From: Actinomadura sp. J1-007
GTDB taxonomy: Bacteria > Actinomycetota > Actinomycetes > Streptosporangiales > Streptosporangiaceae
NCBI RefSeq assembly: GCF_009793335.1
Contig: NZ_WING01000003.1
Coordinates: 744,001-808,000, forward strand
Direction: 5' to 3'
Length of the DNA stretch: 64,000 nt
This document shows positions 43,392 to 51,252 of the stretch, piece after piece. The translations under genes and the position numbers were made by a program. The notes beneath the pieces were generated by a model that was not told where the DNA came from, searched no databases, and saw only the letters and a program-made list of their open reading frames with translations. Positions within the stretch are counted from its first letter, which is position 1; each line of letters starts with the position of its first letter.

Positions 43392-45231
43392 GGGCGGGGA
43401 ACGCGTACCGGAAGGAACGGCGGTGGGCCAGACTCGGGGCCGTACGCGCAAGGGCCGTTACGACAGCGCGGAGGCCGAAGCGCTCGGCGTGTGGGTCGTC
43501 GGCCTCGTCCATGACGCCGGTCTGACCGTTCGCGCGCTTGAGGCGCGCTTCCGGCCGCAGGGCGGGCCCGGCAAGAGCCTGTGGACCGAGTACCTCAACG
43601 GCACCAAGCTGATCCCGCTGCACTACCTGGAGCTGCTGGTACGGGGACTGGTCCGCGAACCTCGCAGGCAGGAGGCGCTGCTGGCCGAGGGCAGGGAGCT
43701 CTGGGGCCGCGCCGAACGGGCCGCCGCCGGGAAGCCGTCCGCGCAGGACCGCAAGCGGCTGACCGAGCAGGAGCGGCTGCGCCGTCTGGAGCAGGAGCAT
43801 CGCGACAGGGAAAGCGACCTGCGGCAGCATCTCGAAGACGCCCAGCGCGACACCATCCAGGCCCAGGACGGGCTCCTGACCATGAACCGGCTGGTGTCGG
43901 TCCTGCTGGTCATGAACGTCACGCTGTCCCGCCGGTGGGCGGAGCTGGAGCGCCGCCACCAGGCCACCGTCCAGGAGTTGGAGGGGCACCGGCAGGAACT
44001 GCGCACCGCCGAAGTGCAGAACCTGTCCGAGGCGGTCGAGACGCTGCGGGCGCGTTGCGCGGAGCTGGAAAGCCGCCAGGACGCCTCGCTCCAGGAGCTG
44101 CGCTACTACCAGGACCGCCTGCGCGAAGCCGACCGCCAGCTCACCGAGGCCCGCCGGCGGCAGGACGAGGCCGAGGCCCTGCGGCAGGAGGCCGTCGAAC
44201 GGGTCACGCGGTACCGCCGCGAACTCGCCCAGGGCGACGCGCCCGCCGCGACCGACGGCCCCGAGCCCCCGGAACCCGGCTCGGCCTCTTCACCGCGGGC
44301 GGGGGCGCCGCTGGAGGAGTACGACGCCGCGCTGGAGCAGAGCACGGCCGTCCTTCAGGAGACGGGACGCAGCCTCGCCGAGCTGCGGCGCCGCCTCGAA
44401 CTCGACGACCCGCCATCCCCGCGGACTCCCAGCTCAGACGGGCCTCGCATTGTCCGCGGACAACTCGCGGACAATGGCGAAAGCCCCGCGGACCCGGTGG
44501 ATTCCGTTGAGGACGGCGAGGCGTTCCCGAAGGAAGCAGACCTGGCCGAGGACGAGGACGAGGACGGGGGCAGGGGCGGGGACGGGGACGGGGACGAGCG
44601 GGAGCCTGAGCAGAAGCCGGAAAGGGCCGTCCTCATGGTGTCGGTCTTCGCCGGGGCCATGGTCCTGGTCATCTCCAGCGTGTTCACCATGGTCGCCTTC
44701 GCCCTACCTGACGTGCCCCTGACCTACCGTTCCGGGGACCGTCCCCGGCAGCGGACGATCTCGCACAACGGAGACGCGAACAGCGGCGTCCCGGCCGCGA
44801 CGTGGACGACCGGTCCGGCGGGACGCGTCGACACGACCTGGAGCGCCGCTCCCAGTGCGGACATCCGCGCTCTCAACGGCTCCCTGACCCTTGTGTCCCC
44901 CGAGCACGGCGAGGACGGGCGCTGCCCCAAGGCGATCGGCGGCGTACGGATGGAATGGGCCGTGCGTCTGGACGGAGCCGTGGTCGCGGCCGGGACCATT
45001 CGCGCCGACCTGGAGGTGAAACGCCTCCACCAGGACAAGATCAAGGTGACCGGAGGGAGCCTCGCCACAGGCAAGGCGCGCGGCCGGCCCCATCTCGTTC
45101 GGCTCACCGCCCGCCGCGTCGACTCCACCCCCTGCAAAGCCGACCTGGCCTGGAAAGAGGCGGCGCTCGACAACCCCGGTTTCGGCCCGCCTCCCTGGCA
45201 GCCTCCCCACCCTTTGTCGAATTGGCTCTGA
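43390..45231 (+). CDS. HTH-coiled-coil-transmembrane protein with an outer domain
   Basis: 613 aa. Residues about 24-110 resemble the N-terminal HTH common in large actinobacterial XRE-like proteins (SLWTEYLNGTKLIPLHYLEL). Residues 120-282 form a long coiled coil, with a hydrophobic patch near 168-178 (LVSVLLVMNV). An acidic low-complexity stretch (about 370-405) leads to one membrane segment, 414-438 (VLMVSVFAGAMVLVISSVFT). About 175 residues follow, probably outside the cell, with two Cys. It looks like a membrane-bound one-component sensor, but function is unknown. A GTG at 43423 is an alternative start. Confidence 0.7.
   Translation: MGGERVPEGTAVGQTRGRTRKGRYDSAEAEALGVWVVGLVHDAGLTVRALEARFRPQGGPGKSLWTEYLNGTKLIPLHYLELLVRGLVREPRRQEALLAEGRELWGRAERAAAGKPSAQDRKRLTEQERLRRLEQEHRDRESDLRQHLEDAQRDTIQAQDGLLTMNRLVSVLLVMNVTLSRRWAELERRHQATVQELEGHRQELRTAEVQNLSEAVETLRARCAELESRQDASLQELRYYQDRLREADRQLTEARRRQDEAEALRQEAVERVTRYRRELAQGDAPAATDGPEPPEPGSASSPRAGAPLEEYDAALEQSTAVLQETGRSLAELRRRLELDDPPSPRTPSSDGPRIVRGQLADNGESPADPVDSVEDGEAFPKEADLAEDEDEDGGRGGDGDGDEREPEQKPERAVLMVSVFAGAMVLVISSVFTMVAFALPDVPLTYRSGDRPRQRTISHNGDANSGVPAATWTTGPAGRVDTTWSAAPSADIRALNGSLTLVSPEHGEDGRCPKAIGGVRMEWAVRLDGAVVAAGTIRADLEVKRLHQDKIKVTGGSLATGKARGRPHLVRLTARRVDSTPCKADLAWKEAALDNPGFGPPPWQPPHPLSNWL
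44449..44475. repeat. Perfect 10-bp-arm inverted repeat inside a coding region
   Basis: ATTGTCCGCG, seven bases, then CGCGGACAAT. The right arm is identical to 43382-43391 at the gene's own start codon. It lies in the linker-coding part (codons about 354-362), where sequence constraint is low. Confidence 0.6.
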
Positions 45232-45432
45232 TCGCGTCATCGCCGCCAATCCGGCCGCGGCGCGGGCCCCTCACGCCGTTCCGTCGCGTATTCCGTCGGG
45301 ACCCCTCCCAAAGGTCTCTCTCTAAGGTCGACCGCACGAGGGAGTTCGCCGACATCGCGGTGGTGGCCTGAGACCCGGTTCGGATGCGGGACCGCGACCG
45401 ACGACCTGCCGCGCGAGTGAGGACGGTGGGAC

Positions 45433-45885
45433 ATGCAGGTGACATGGTCGTGGCCGGTTTTCCTCGACGCCCTGCTGATCCTGGTCATGCTGGTCATACC
45501 CATGGGCGCGGAGGACTGGCAGGACGCGCTGAAAGCAAGCGTCGGCCTCGCCTTCGCCGCGGGCGGCGTGGGGATACTGTTCAGCGGCGCGGACGGCGAG
45601 ATCCTGGTCACCGCCCTGCTCTTTCTGTCAGCCGCAGTGCTGTTGGAGCTCCAGGTCGCCGTGGGCCCTGAGTACAGGGCGCGGCTCTACCTGGTGTGGG
45701 CGACCGCCATGGTGATCGTCGCCGCGTCGCCGTGGGGCAGGCTGATCGCGTGGTTGGACGACGCGCGGCTGTGGCTGGGCCCCCTCGTCCTGATGGTCGT
45801 GGGCCGCCTGTCCGTGGCGGCCTCACGCAGGCACCTGAGAGACGCCTCGCCCCGATCAGAGCCGGACGACCGGTCGGACTCCTGA
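45433..45885 (+). CDS. Hypothetical four-span membrane protein
   Basis: 150 aa. Hydrophobic segments at about 7-25 (PVFLDALLILVMLVIPMG), 32-50, 55-75 and 85-100/110-128, ending in a charged tail. The ATG follows a GTGAGGACGG site. No family recognised. It is isolated between the HTH-membrane gene and a convergent reductase gene. The 45232-45432 spacer shows nothing notable. Confidence 0.6.
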   Translation: MQVTWSWPVFLDALLILVMLVIPMGAEDWQDALKASVGLAFAAGGVGILFSGADGEILVTALLFLSAAVLLELQVAVGPEYRARLYLVWATAMVIVAASPWGRLIAWLDDARLWLGPLVLMVVGRLSVAASRRHLRDASPRSEPDDRSDS

Positions 45886-45954
45886 CCAGTCGCCGGCTTC
45901 CGTGCATGCGGAGATTCCGTGCATGCGGAGATGAGGAAGTCCGGCGCGGGGGTT

Positions 45955-46992
45955 TCAGTCCGCCTCCGTTCCGGCGGAGCTCACTTGGACGAGCTGCTTG
46001 CCGAGGTTGGCGCCGTCGAAGAGCCGCTGGAGCGCGGTGGGGGCGTTGCGGAGGCCGTCGGCGATGTCCTCGGCCCAGCGCAGTTCGCCTGCGGACACCC
46101 AGCCGGTGAGACGCTTGAACGCTTCTGGGAAATGGGGCAGGTAGTCGGTGAATATGAAGCCCTCCATGCGTGCTCGCCTGAACGCCAGTTGCATGTAGTT
46201 GGCGGGCCCGGTGCCGTACCCCGCCGCCGTGTAACCGGACGAGATCGACCCGCACAGGGCGATGCGCGCGCGGACGGCGAGGCGGTCGAGCGCGTGCTCC
46301 AGCAGAACGCCACCGACGTTGTCGAAAACGGCGGTGAGCCCATCGGGAGCGAACTCGGACAACGCGTCCGGGACGTTGTCGGTGCGGTAGTTCGTGCACG
46401 CGTCGAATCGTGCGACGTCCGTCACCCAGGCGACTTTCTCCGCCGATCCGGCGGTGCCGATGACGCGGGCGCCCAGAAGCCGCGCGATCTGCCCTGCCAG
46501 CGAGCCCACGCTGCCGGCCGCACCGGTGACCAGGACCGTGTCTCCGTCCGCGACGTCGAGCACGTGAGTCATTCCGATGAACGCCGTCAATCCGCTCACG
46601 CCGAAGACCGTGAGCATGTGCCGCGGATCGACTCCTTCCGGCACCGGATTGACGCCGAAAAGCCCTCCGTCCCGCGCAACGACATATTCCCGCCAGCCCA
46701 GATCGCCGTAGACCCATTGCCCTTCCGGCAGCGTCTCATTGCGGGAGGCGACCACACGTCCGACGCCGCTGCCGCGCATCACTTCGCCGACACCCATGGG
46801 CGCCGTATAGGTGGTGCCGGGATTGAGCCACGTGCGTTGCGTGGCGTCGATTCCGAGCCAGACGACCTCGACCAAGGCTTCACCGTCGTCGAGCGCGGGA
46901 AAGGGAACGCTCTGCTCTTCGAACGTGCCGGGTGTGATGCCGCCGGTCGGGCGTTCACGGAGCACGAGCTGTCGGAAGGTCCGGGCGGGCAT
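45955..46992 (-). CDS. NADP-dependent oxidoreductase, MDR superfamily (CurA/PTGR-like)
   Basis: 345 aa. The family start MPARTFRQLVLRERPTG, GSGVGRVVASRNETLPEG, the cofactor loop VTGAAGSVGSLAGQIARLLG and FDNVGG identify a zinc-independent double-bond reductase of the CurA/leukotriene B4 dehydrogenase type. These reduce enones with NADPH. It lies 4 bases after its tetR, so they are cotranscribed. Confidence 0.9.
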   Translation of the reverse strand: MPARTFRQLVLRERPTGGITPGTFEEQSVPFPALDDGEALVEVVWLGIDATQRTWLNPGTTYTAPMGVGEVMRGSGVGRVVASRNETLPEGQWVYGDLGWREYVVARDGGLFGVNPVPEGVDPRHMLTVFGVSGLTAFIGMTHVLDVADGDTVLVTGAAGSVGSLAGQIARLLGARVIGTAGSAEKVAWVTDVARFDACTNYRTDNVPDALSEFAPDGLTAVFDNVGGVLLEHALDRLAVRARIALCGSISSGYTAAGYGTGPANYMQLAFRRARMEGFIFTDYLPHFPEAFKRLTGWVSAGELRWAEDIADGLRNAPTALQRLFDGANLGKQLVQVSSAGTEAD

Positions 46993-46996
46993 GAAG

Positions 46997-47605
46997 TCAG
47001 GTCGTCCTTTCGGGGACGGAACGCGTCGCTTGGCCGAACGTCGCGATCAGCTCGTTGGTCACTGCGTGCACGGGCGCGCCGCCCGCGACCCGCAGCCCTT
47101 CGGCATCGAGGGCGCGGCGGAGGAGCGAGGCCATCATGACGGGGTCGAACTCACGCATCTCGCCGCTGCGCTGCCCTTCCTCGAACAACGCGACGATGTC
47201 GGCGAGAGAGGCCGCCACGAGTTCGTCGTAGACGTCCGCCGCCGCTGCCGTGCGGTGGGCGATGACGGCGATCAGCGCCCGCGTCTCCACCTGCCGCTGC
47301 GCGCAGTACTGGAGGAACGTGCGGATATAGGCCGCGAGCCGTTCCAGCGCGCCGCCCGGAGCATGCAGGGCGGCGACGAGGTCCGGCTCCAGGCTGCCGA
47401 CCACGTGGGAGACGACGGCGTCGAGGATCTCGTCCCTGGTGTCGAAGTTGCTGTGGTAGGCGCCCCGGCTGTACCCGGCCGTCTCCGCGATCGCCTCGAC
47501 CGAGGTCGCGGCCACCCCGGACTCGGCGAACAGCCGTATCGCCGACGCCACGAGCTCCTCGCGCGTCCGCCGGCGTCGCTCGGCCCGCGTCTCCCGCACC
47601 ACCAT
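46997..47605 (-). CDS. TetR-family regulator of the CurA-like reductase
   Basis: 202 aa from the ATG at 47605; earlier starts would run through the operator repeats. HTH about 12-58 (ELVASAIRLFAESGVAATSV, YSRGAYHSNFDTRDEIL). The C-terminal domain has IAHRTAAAADVYDELVAASL. It is in an operon with the reductase, a common layout for electrophile-sensing TetR proteins. Confidence 0.9.
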   Translation of the reverse strand: MVVRETRAERRRRTREELVASAIRLFAESGVAATSVEAIAETAGYSRGAYHSNFDTRDEILDAVVSHVVGSLEPDLVAALHAPGGALERLAAYIRTFLQYCAQRQVETRALIAVIAHRTAAAADVYDELVAASLADIVALFEEGQRSGEMREFDPVMMASLLRRALDAEGLRVAGGAPVHAVTNELIATFGQATRSVPERTT

Positions 47606-47614
47606 GCGGCAAAC

Positions 47615-47646
47615 ATACATCATGGTATCCGCATACATCGCTGTAT
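47615..47646. promoter_or_regulatory. Two tandem palindromes before tetR
   Basis: ATACATCATGGTAT (47615-47628, 4 of 5 arm pairs) and ATACATCGCTGTAT (47633-47646, near-perfect ATACA...TGTAT) are spaced 18 bases apart. Probable autoregulatory TetR sites. Confidence 0.65.
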
Positions 47647-47680
47647 CTGAGTGATGAGTGGATATGACCGACGAAGGCGG

Positions 47681-47770
47681 GCGGGTGCGGACGGGCGCAG
47701 ACCGGCGCGGGCGCGTGCGGACGGGTGCCGACGGGCGCGGACGGGCGCGGACCGGCGCGGACCGGCGCGT
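47681..47770 (+). repeat. Nine 10-bp GC tandem units
   Basis: The 10-base unit ACSGGCGCGG is repeated nine times in register with few changes. It lies downstream of the lrp stop and upstream of the tetR promoter. It encodes nothing convincing; probably a slippage-prone minisatellite. Confidence 0.75.
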
Positions 47771-47805
47771 TCGGTGCGTTGAGGCCCTTGTTCAGCGGCC
47801 GGGCA

Positions 47806-48300
47806 TCACGGCGCCGCGGGGCCTCGGGGGTGGCCGTCGGCCAGGTCGCCGGTCAGGGCGCGGTCGCGCACGATGGTGGAGTAGACGACGGTGGTGGACG
47901 TCGAGCCGAACCGCGCGAGGCCCGCGACCACCTCTTCCAGGTGCCGCATCGACCGGGCGGCGACCTTGGCGATGAAGCAGTCGTCCCCGGTGACGTGATG
48001 GCACTCCACGATCTCGTCGATGCCGCGGATCCGGCGGATGTACTCGCGGTAGTCGCTGCCCGGGAAGCGGATCGTCACGAAGGCCAGGATGGGGAGCCCG
48101 ACGCGTTCCAGGTCGATCCGCGCGGTGAACCCCTCGATGACGCCGCGGTCCCGCAGGCGGCGGACCCGTTCGGCGACGGCGGGCGGTGTGAGGGAGACCC
48201 GGCGGCCGAGTTCGCTGAAGCTGACGCGGGCGTCCCGTTGCAGCTCCGCGACGATCTGCCAGTCCGTGGCGTCCAGCTTGACCTTCACATCATCAGGCAC
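47806..48300 (-). CDS. Lrp/AsnC-family regulator
   Basis: 164 aa from the GTG at 48300 (a GTG at 48288 is an alternative). HTH about 9-55 (LDATDWQIVAELQRDARVSF, LTPPAVAERVRRLRDRGVI), then the RAM ligand domain (VGLPILAFVTIRFPG, ECHHVTGDDCFIAKVAA). Lrp proteins respond to amino acids. It is divergent from an aromatic-amino-acid-type decarboxylase across 94 bases, so that gene is the likely target and its substrate the likely effector. Confidence 0.9.
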   Translation of the reverse strand: MPDDVKVKLDATDWQIVAELQRDARVSFSELGRRVSLTPPAVAERVRRLRDRGVIEGFTARIDLERVGLPILAFVTIRFPGSDYREYIRRIRGIDEIVECHHVTGDDCFIAKVAARSMRHLEEVVAGLARFGSTSTTVVYSTIVRDRALTGDLADGHPRGPAAP

Positions 48301-48394
48301 AGGCCGACAGTAACAGCGGTTCTCAAAGGCAAAAGCGGGAAGTGCCTTCAAATCTGCCTGTAGGGCGGGGGCTTCCGCTCGATAGCGTCCAACC

Positions 48395-49885
48395 ATGGAC
48401 GGTATGGACGGATCAGTGGCGGGGACGGCGTTCGATCTCGGCCCGCAGGAGCGGCGGCGGCTGTTCGGGCAGGTCTTCGATCTGGTCGAGGAGCACGCGC
48501 GCGGGGTGCGCGATCTGCCCGTGACGCCCGACGTCACGCCCGAGACCGTACGGCGGCATCTGGAGCGCTACGACTTCGACGGCCCGCTGGAGCCGGAAGG
48601 GGTGCTCGCGGACACGGCCGCGATGCTGCGGCGCTGGACCGTGCACACGACGCACCCCGGATATTTCGGGCTGTTCAATCCCAACCCGGCCGCGCTGGGC
48701 GTGCTCGGCGACCTGCTGGCGGCGGCGTTCAACCCGCAATTGGCGGCCTGGTCGCACGCGCCGGGCGCGGTGGAGATCGAACGGCACGTGACCGGCTTCC
48801 TCGGCGAACGGCTCGGGCTGCCGTCCGGGCGGGTGGCCGGCCACTTCACCAGCGGCGGCGCCGAGGCGAACCTGACGGGCGTCCTGCTCGCCCTCACGCG
48901 CGCGTTCCCCCAGGTCGGCGAGGACGGGCTCGCCGCCCTCCCCGGACGGCCCGTCCTGTACGCCAGCGCGGAGAGCCACCTGGCGTGGCTGAAGATCGCG
49001 CACATGTGCGGGCTGGGGCGCCGCGCCGTACGGCTGGTGCCGGTGCTGCCCGACCTGCGGATGGACCTGCGGGCGCTCACCGAGCGGATCGCCGAGGACC
49101 GGCGCGCGGGCCTGCTGCCGTTCCTGGTCGTCGGCACGGCGGGCACGACCAGCGCCGGGGTGATCGACCCGCTCGGCGAACTGGCCGACCTCGCCGGAGC
49201 CGAGGGGCTGAGGTTCCACGTCGACGCCGCGTGGGCGGGCGCCGCCGCGCTGTCGGACCGGCTGCGGCCCGTGCTCGCGGGGATCGAGCGGGCGGACTCG
49301 GTGACCCTGGACGCGCACAAGTGGCTGGCCATGCCGATGGGAGCGGGCACGTTCCTGACGCGGGACGCCGAAGGGCTGCTGGAGACGTTCCGCATCACCA
49401 CGGCCTACATGCCCGCGAGCACGCCCGGCGCCGTCGATCCGTACGCGGCGTCCGCGCAGTGGTCCCGGCGGGCGATCGGGCTCAAGCTGTTCGTCACCCT
49501 CGCCGCCGTCGGCCGCGCCGGGTACGCGCGCATGATCGAGCGGCAGACCGACCTCGGGGACCTGCTGCGGCGCCGCCTGGCCGACGCCGGGTGGCGCGTC
49601 CTCAACCGCACCCCGCTCCCGGTGGTCTGCTTCACCGACGACGCCCACGGCGGCGAGGCCGGGAACGCCGCCCGCCTGGAGGCCGTCGCCGAACGGGTGC
49701 TGCGCGCGGGCCACGCGTGGATCTCCACGACCGCCATCGCCGGGACCCCCGCCCTGCGGGCCTGCATCACCAACCTCGCCACAACGGAAGCCGACGTGGA
49801 GACCCTGGTCACCGAGCTGGAGTCGGCACGCTCGCAGGAGCCGCCTCCCACCGCGGCACCGGACCGCCCGCATTACGCCAGGTAG
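48395..49885 (+). CDS. PLP-dependent amino acid decarboxylase (group II, AADC-like)
   Basis: 496 aa. The PLP Lys is in LDAHKWLAMPMGAG, the cofactor Asp in FHVDAAWAGAAALSD, and the substrate-site stretch HPGYFGLFNPNPAALGVLGD is present. GHFTSGGAEANLTGVLLAL matches the family. Members decarboxylate aromatic or acidic amino acids, or act as aldehyde synthases. The decisive Tyr/Phe loop residue cannot be assigned here, so the substrate is open. Confidence 0.88.
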   Translation: MDGMDGSVAGTAFDLGPQERRRLFGQVFDLVEEHARGVRDLPVTPDVTPETVRRHLERYDFDGPLEPEGVLADTAAMLRRWTVHTTHPGYFGLFNPNPAALGVLGDLLAAAFNPQLAAWSHAPGAVEIERHVTGFLGERLGLPSGRVAGHFTSGGAEANLTGVLLALTRAFPQVGEDGLAALPGRPVLYASAESHLAWLKIAHMCGLGRRAVRLVPVLPDLRMDLRALTERIAEDRRAGLLPFLVVGTAGTTSAGVIDPLGELADLAGAEGLRFHVDAAWAGAAALSDRLRPVLAGIERADSVTLDAHKWLAMPMGAGTFLTRDAEGLLETFRITTAYMPASTPGAVDPYAASAQWSRRAIGLKLFVTLAAVGRAGYARMIERQTDLGDLLRRRLADAGWRVLNRTPLPVVCFTDDAHGGEAGNAARLEAVAERVLRAGHAWISTTAIAGTPALRACITNLATTEADVETLVTELESARSQEPPPTAAPDRPHYAR

Positions 49886-50057
49886 GCGGCTCAACGATGC
49901 GCATCGCTCGCCACGATTCGCATCACTCGCCTGGCCCGTCGGAACGATGCCCGGCACCGCGGATCCGTCCCCGCTCAGGCGGTACGCGGGTCGGCCTCGG
50001 GGACGGTCGGCCCGCCCACCCGCGCGCCGAGGGCGACGGGCTTACGCTGCGGAGGAC

Positions 50058-50125
50058 GCCGCGCCCGACGTCCAGCCGCGCCCGACGTTCAACCGCGCCC
50101 GACGTTCAACCGCGCCCGACGTTCG
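50058..50125 (+). repeat. Four 17-bp tandem repeats
   Basis: The unit RCCGCGCCCGACGTTCA is present four times without spacers, ending 11 bases before the next start codon and touching its ribosome site. With no spacers it is not a CRISPR array. It could affect expression by copy-number change. The 49886-50057 spacer shows no other gene. Confidence 0.8.
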
Positions 50126-50136
50126 AGGGAGCCAGA

Positions 50137-50628
50137 GTGAGCATCGTCCTGGTGTGGGCCCGTGAACCCATCCCCGCAGGTGGGCGGACGGTGTTCCTCG
50201 CCGGGCCCACTCCGCGCCGCGCGGACGTCCCGTCGTGGCGTCCCGCCGCCGTCGCCGAACTGGAAGCCCAGTGGACGGGCCCCGAGCCGCTGACGGTCTT
50301 CACGCCCGAATCCCGCAACGGGCTGCGCGCCCGCGAGTACGACGACCAGGTCGACTGGGAGACCGAGGCGCGAGCGGCCGCGAACGCCGTCCTCTTCTGG
50401 ATCCCGCGGTGCCTGGAGACGATGCCGGGGTTCACCACGAACGTCGAGTTCGGGCTCGACGCGCCGACCGGCCGCGCCGTGCTGGGCTGCCCGCCCGACT
50501 GCCCGAACCCCGAACGCAACCGCTACCTGGTCCGTGTCGCGCACCGCCTGGGAGTCCCGGTCCGCCGGACGCTTCCCGACACCGTGACCGCGGCCCTCCA
50601 GACCGTCCGCGCCGAAGAAGGCCGGTGA
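50137..50628 (+). CDS. Nucleoside 2-deoxyribosyltransferase-like protein
   Basis: 163 aa, GTG start with GAGGGAG. It shows VFLAGPTPR at the N-terminal strand, FTPESRN, VDWETEARAAANAVLFWIPR and TTNVEFGLDAPTG, the pattern of the nucleoside 2-deoxyribosyltransferase-like fold with its conserved Glu. Related proteins act in nucleotide salvage, NAD-linked or defence contexts. The actual reaction is unknown. Confidence 0.78.
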   Translation: MSIVLVWAREPIPAGGRTVFLAGPTPRRADVPSWRPAAVAELEAQWTGPEPLTVFTPESRNGLRAREYDDQVDWETEARAAANAVLFWIPRCLETMPGFTTNVEFGLDAPTGRAVLGCPPDCPNPERNRYLVRVAHRLGVPVRRTLPDTVTAALQTVRAEEGR

Positions 50629-50659
50629 CCGACTGCGGCACGGGCGGAGAGGCAGGGTC

Positions 50660-51145
50660 CTACCGGGAGTCGGGCGCGAAAGTCTCTCCGTCGTCTTTCA
50701 GTAGGCGGGTGGCGTCGCGCTGGCGGGCGGCGGCTTCGGTGAGGAAGTCGACGATGGCGGCCAGTTCGATGTCGTTGTAGCGGGTGACCAGCTCGGTCAG
50801 CGACGCCACGTAGTGGTCGAAGAGCGGGGCGAGGCCCGTCAGGCGGTCGGGGACGGTCTCGACGAGGACGCTGCGCTTGTCGGCGGGGTTGGGGACGCGC
50901 CGCGCGAAGCCCTTGCGCTCCAGCCGGTCGACCAGGCCGGTGACCGACGCGGGGGCGAGGCTCGCGTGGGCCGCGAGCTGCCGGGCGGTCAGCGGGCCGA
51001 GGCGGTCCAGCAGATCCAGGGCCTTCTCCTCGGTGGCGGACAGGCCCTGGCGGGCGGCCAGCGCGGTGTGGAACATCACCGCGGCCGTGCTCAGCTCCCG
51101 GCCCGCGGCGAGCATCCGCGCGGTCAGGTCCTCCCGGTCGGTCAT
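50660..51145 (-). CDS. MarR-family regulator
   Basis: 161 aa from the ATG at 51145 (an ATG at 51157 is possible). Winged helix with LGPLTARQLAAHASLAPASV, TGLVDRLERKGFARRV and NPADKRSVLVE. Divergent from a FAD monooxygenase. Two copies of a TTCG-type dyad fill the spacer, so it very likely represses both genes and responds to an aromatic or drug-like ligand. Confidence 0.92.
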   Translation of the reverse strand: MTDREDLTARMLAAGRELSTAAVMFHTALAARQGLSATEEKALDLLDRLGPLTARQLAAHASLAPASVTGLVDRLERKGFARRVPNPADKRSVLVETVPDRLTGLAPLFDHYVASLTELVTRYNDIELAAIVDFLTEAAARQRDATRLLKDDGETFAPDSR

Positions 51146-51162
51146 GGGAGCCAGCATAACCA

Positions 51163-51182
51163 GTTAGTTCGACCGAACGAAA
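51163..51182. promoter_or_regulatory. MarR operator, imperfect copy
   Basis: GTTAGTTCGACCGAACGAAA matches the 51214 dyad with 7 of 9 arm pairs. It is placed over the marR promoter. Confidence 0.7.
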
Positions 51183-51213
51183 CAGTTGACGGGCGGCGGG
51201 AGCGCCACCTATG

Positions 51214-51233
51214 TTTCGTTCGACCGAACGAAA
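51214..51233. promoter_or_regulatory. MarR operator, perfect copy
   Basis: TTTCGTTCG-AC-CGAACGAAA is a perfect 9+9 dyad, 19 bases before the monooxygenase ATG, so it would block that promoter. Confidence 0.8.
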
Positions 51234-51252
51234 TAATTGGAGGGGATCTGCC

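Noticed and set aside
50058..50125. CRISPR array
   Set aside because: Four 17-bp repeats are directly adjacent with no spacers and no cas genes nearby.
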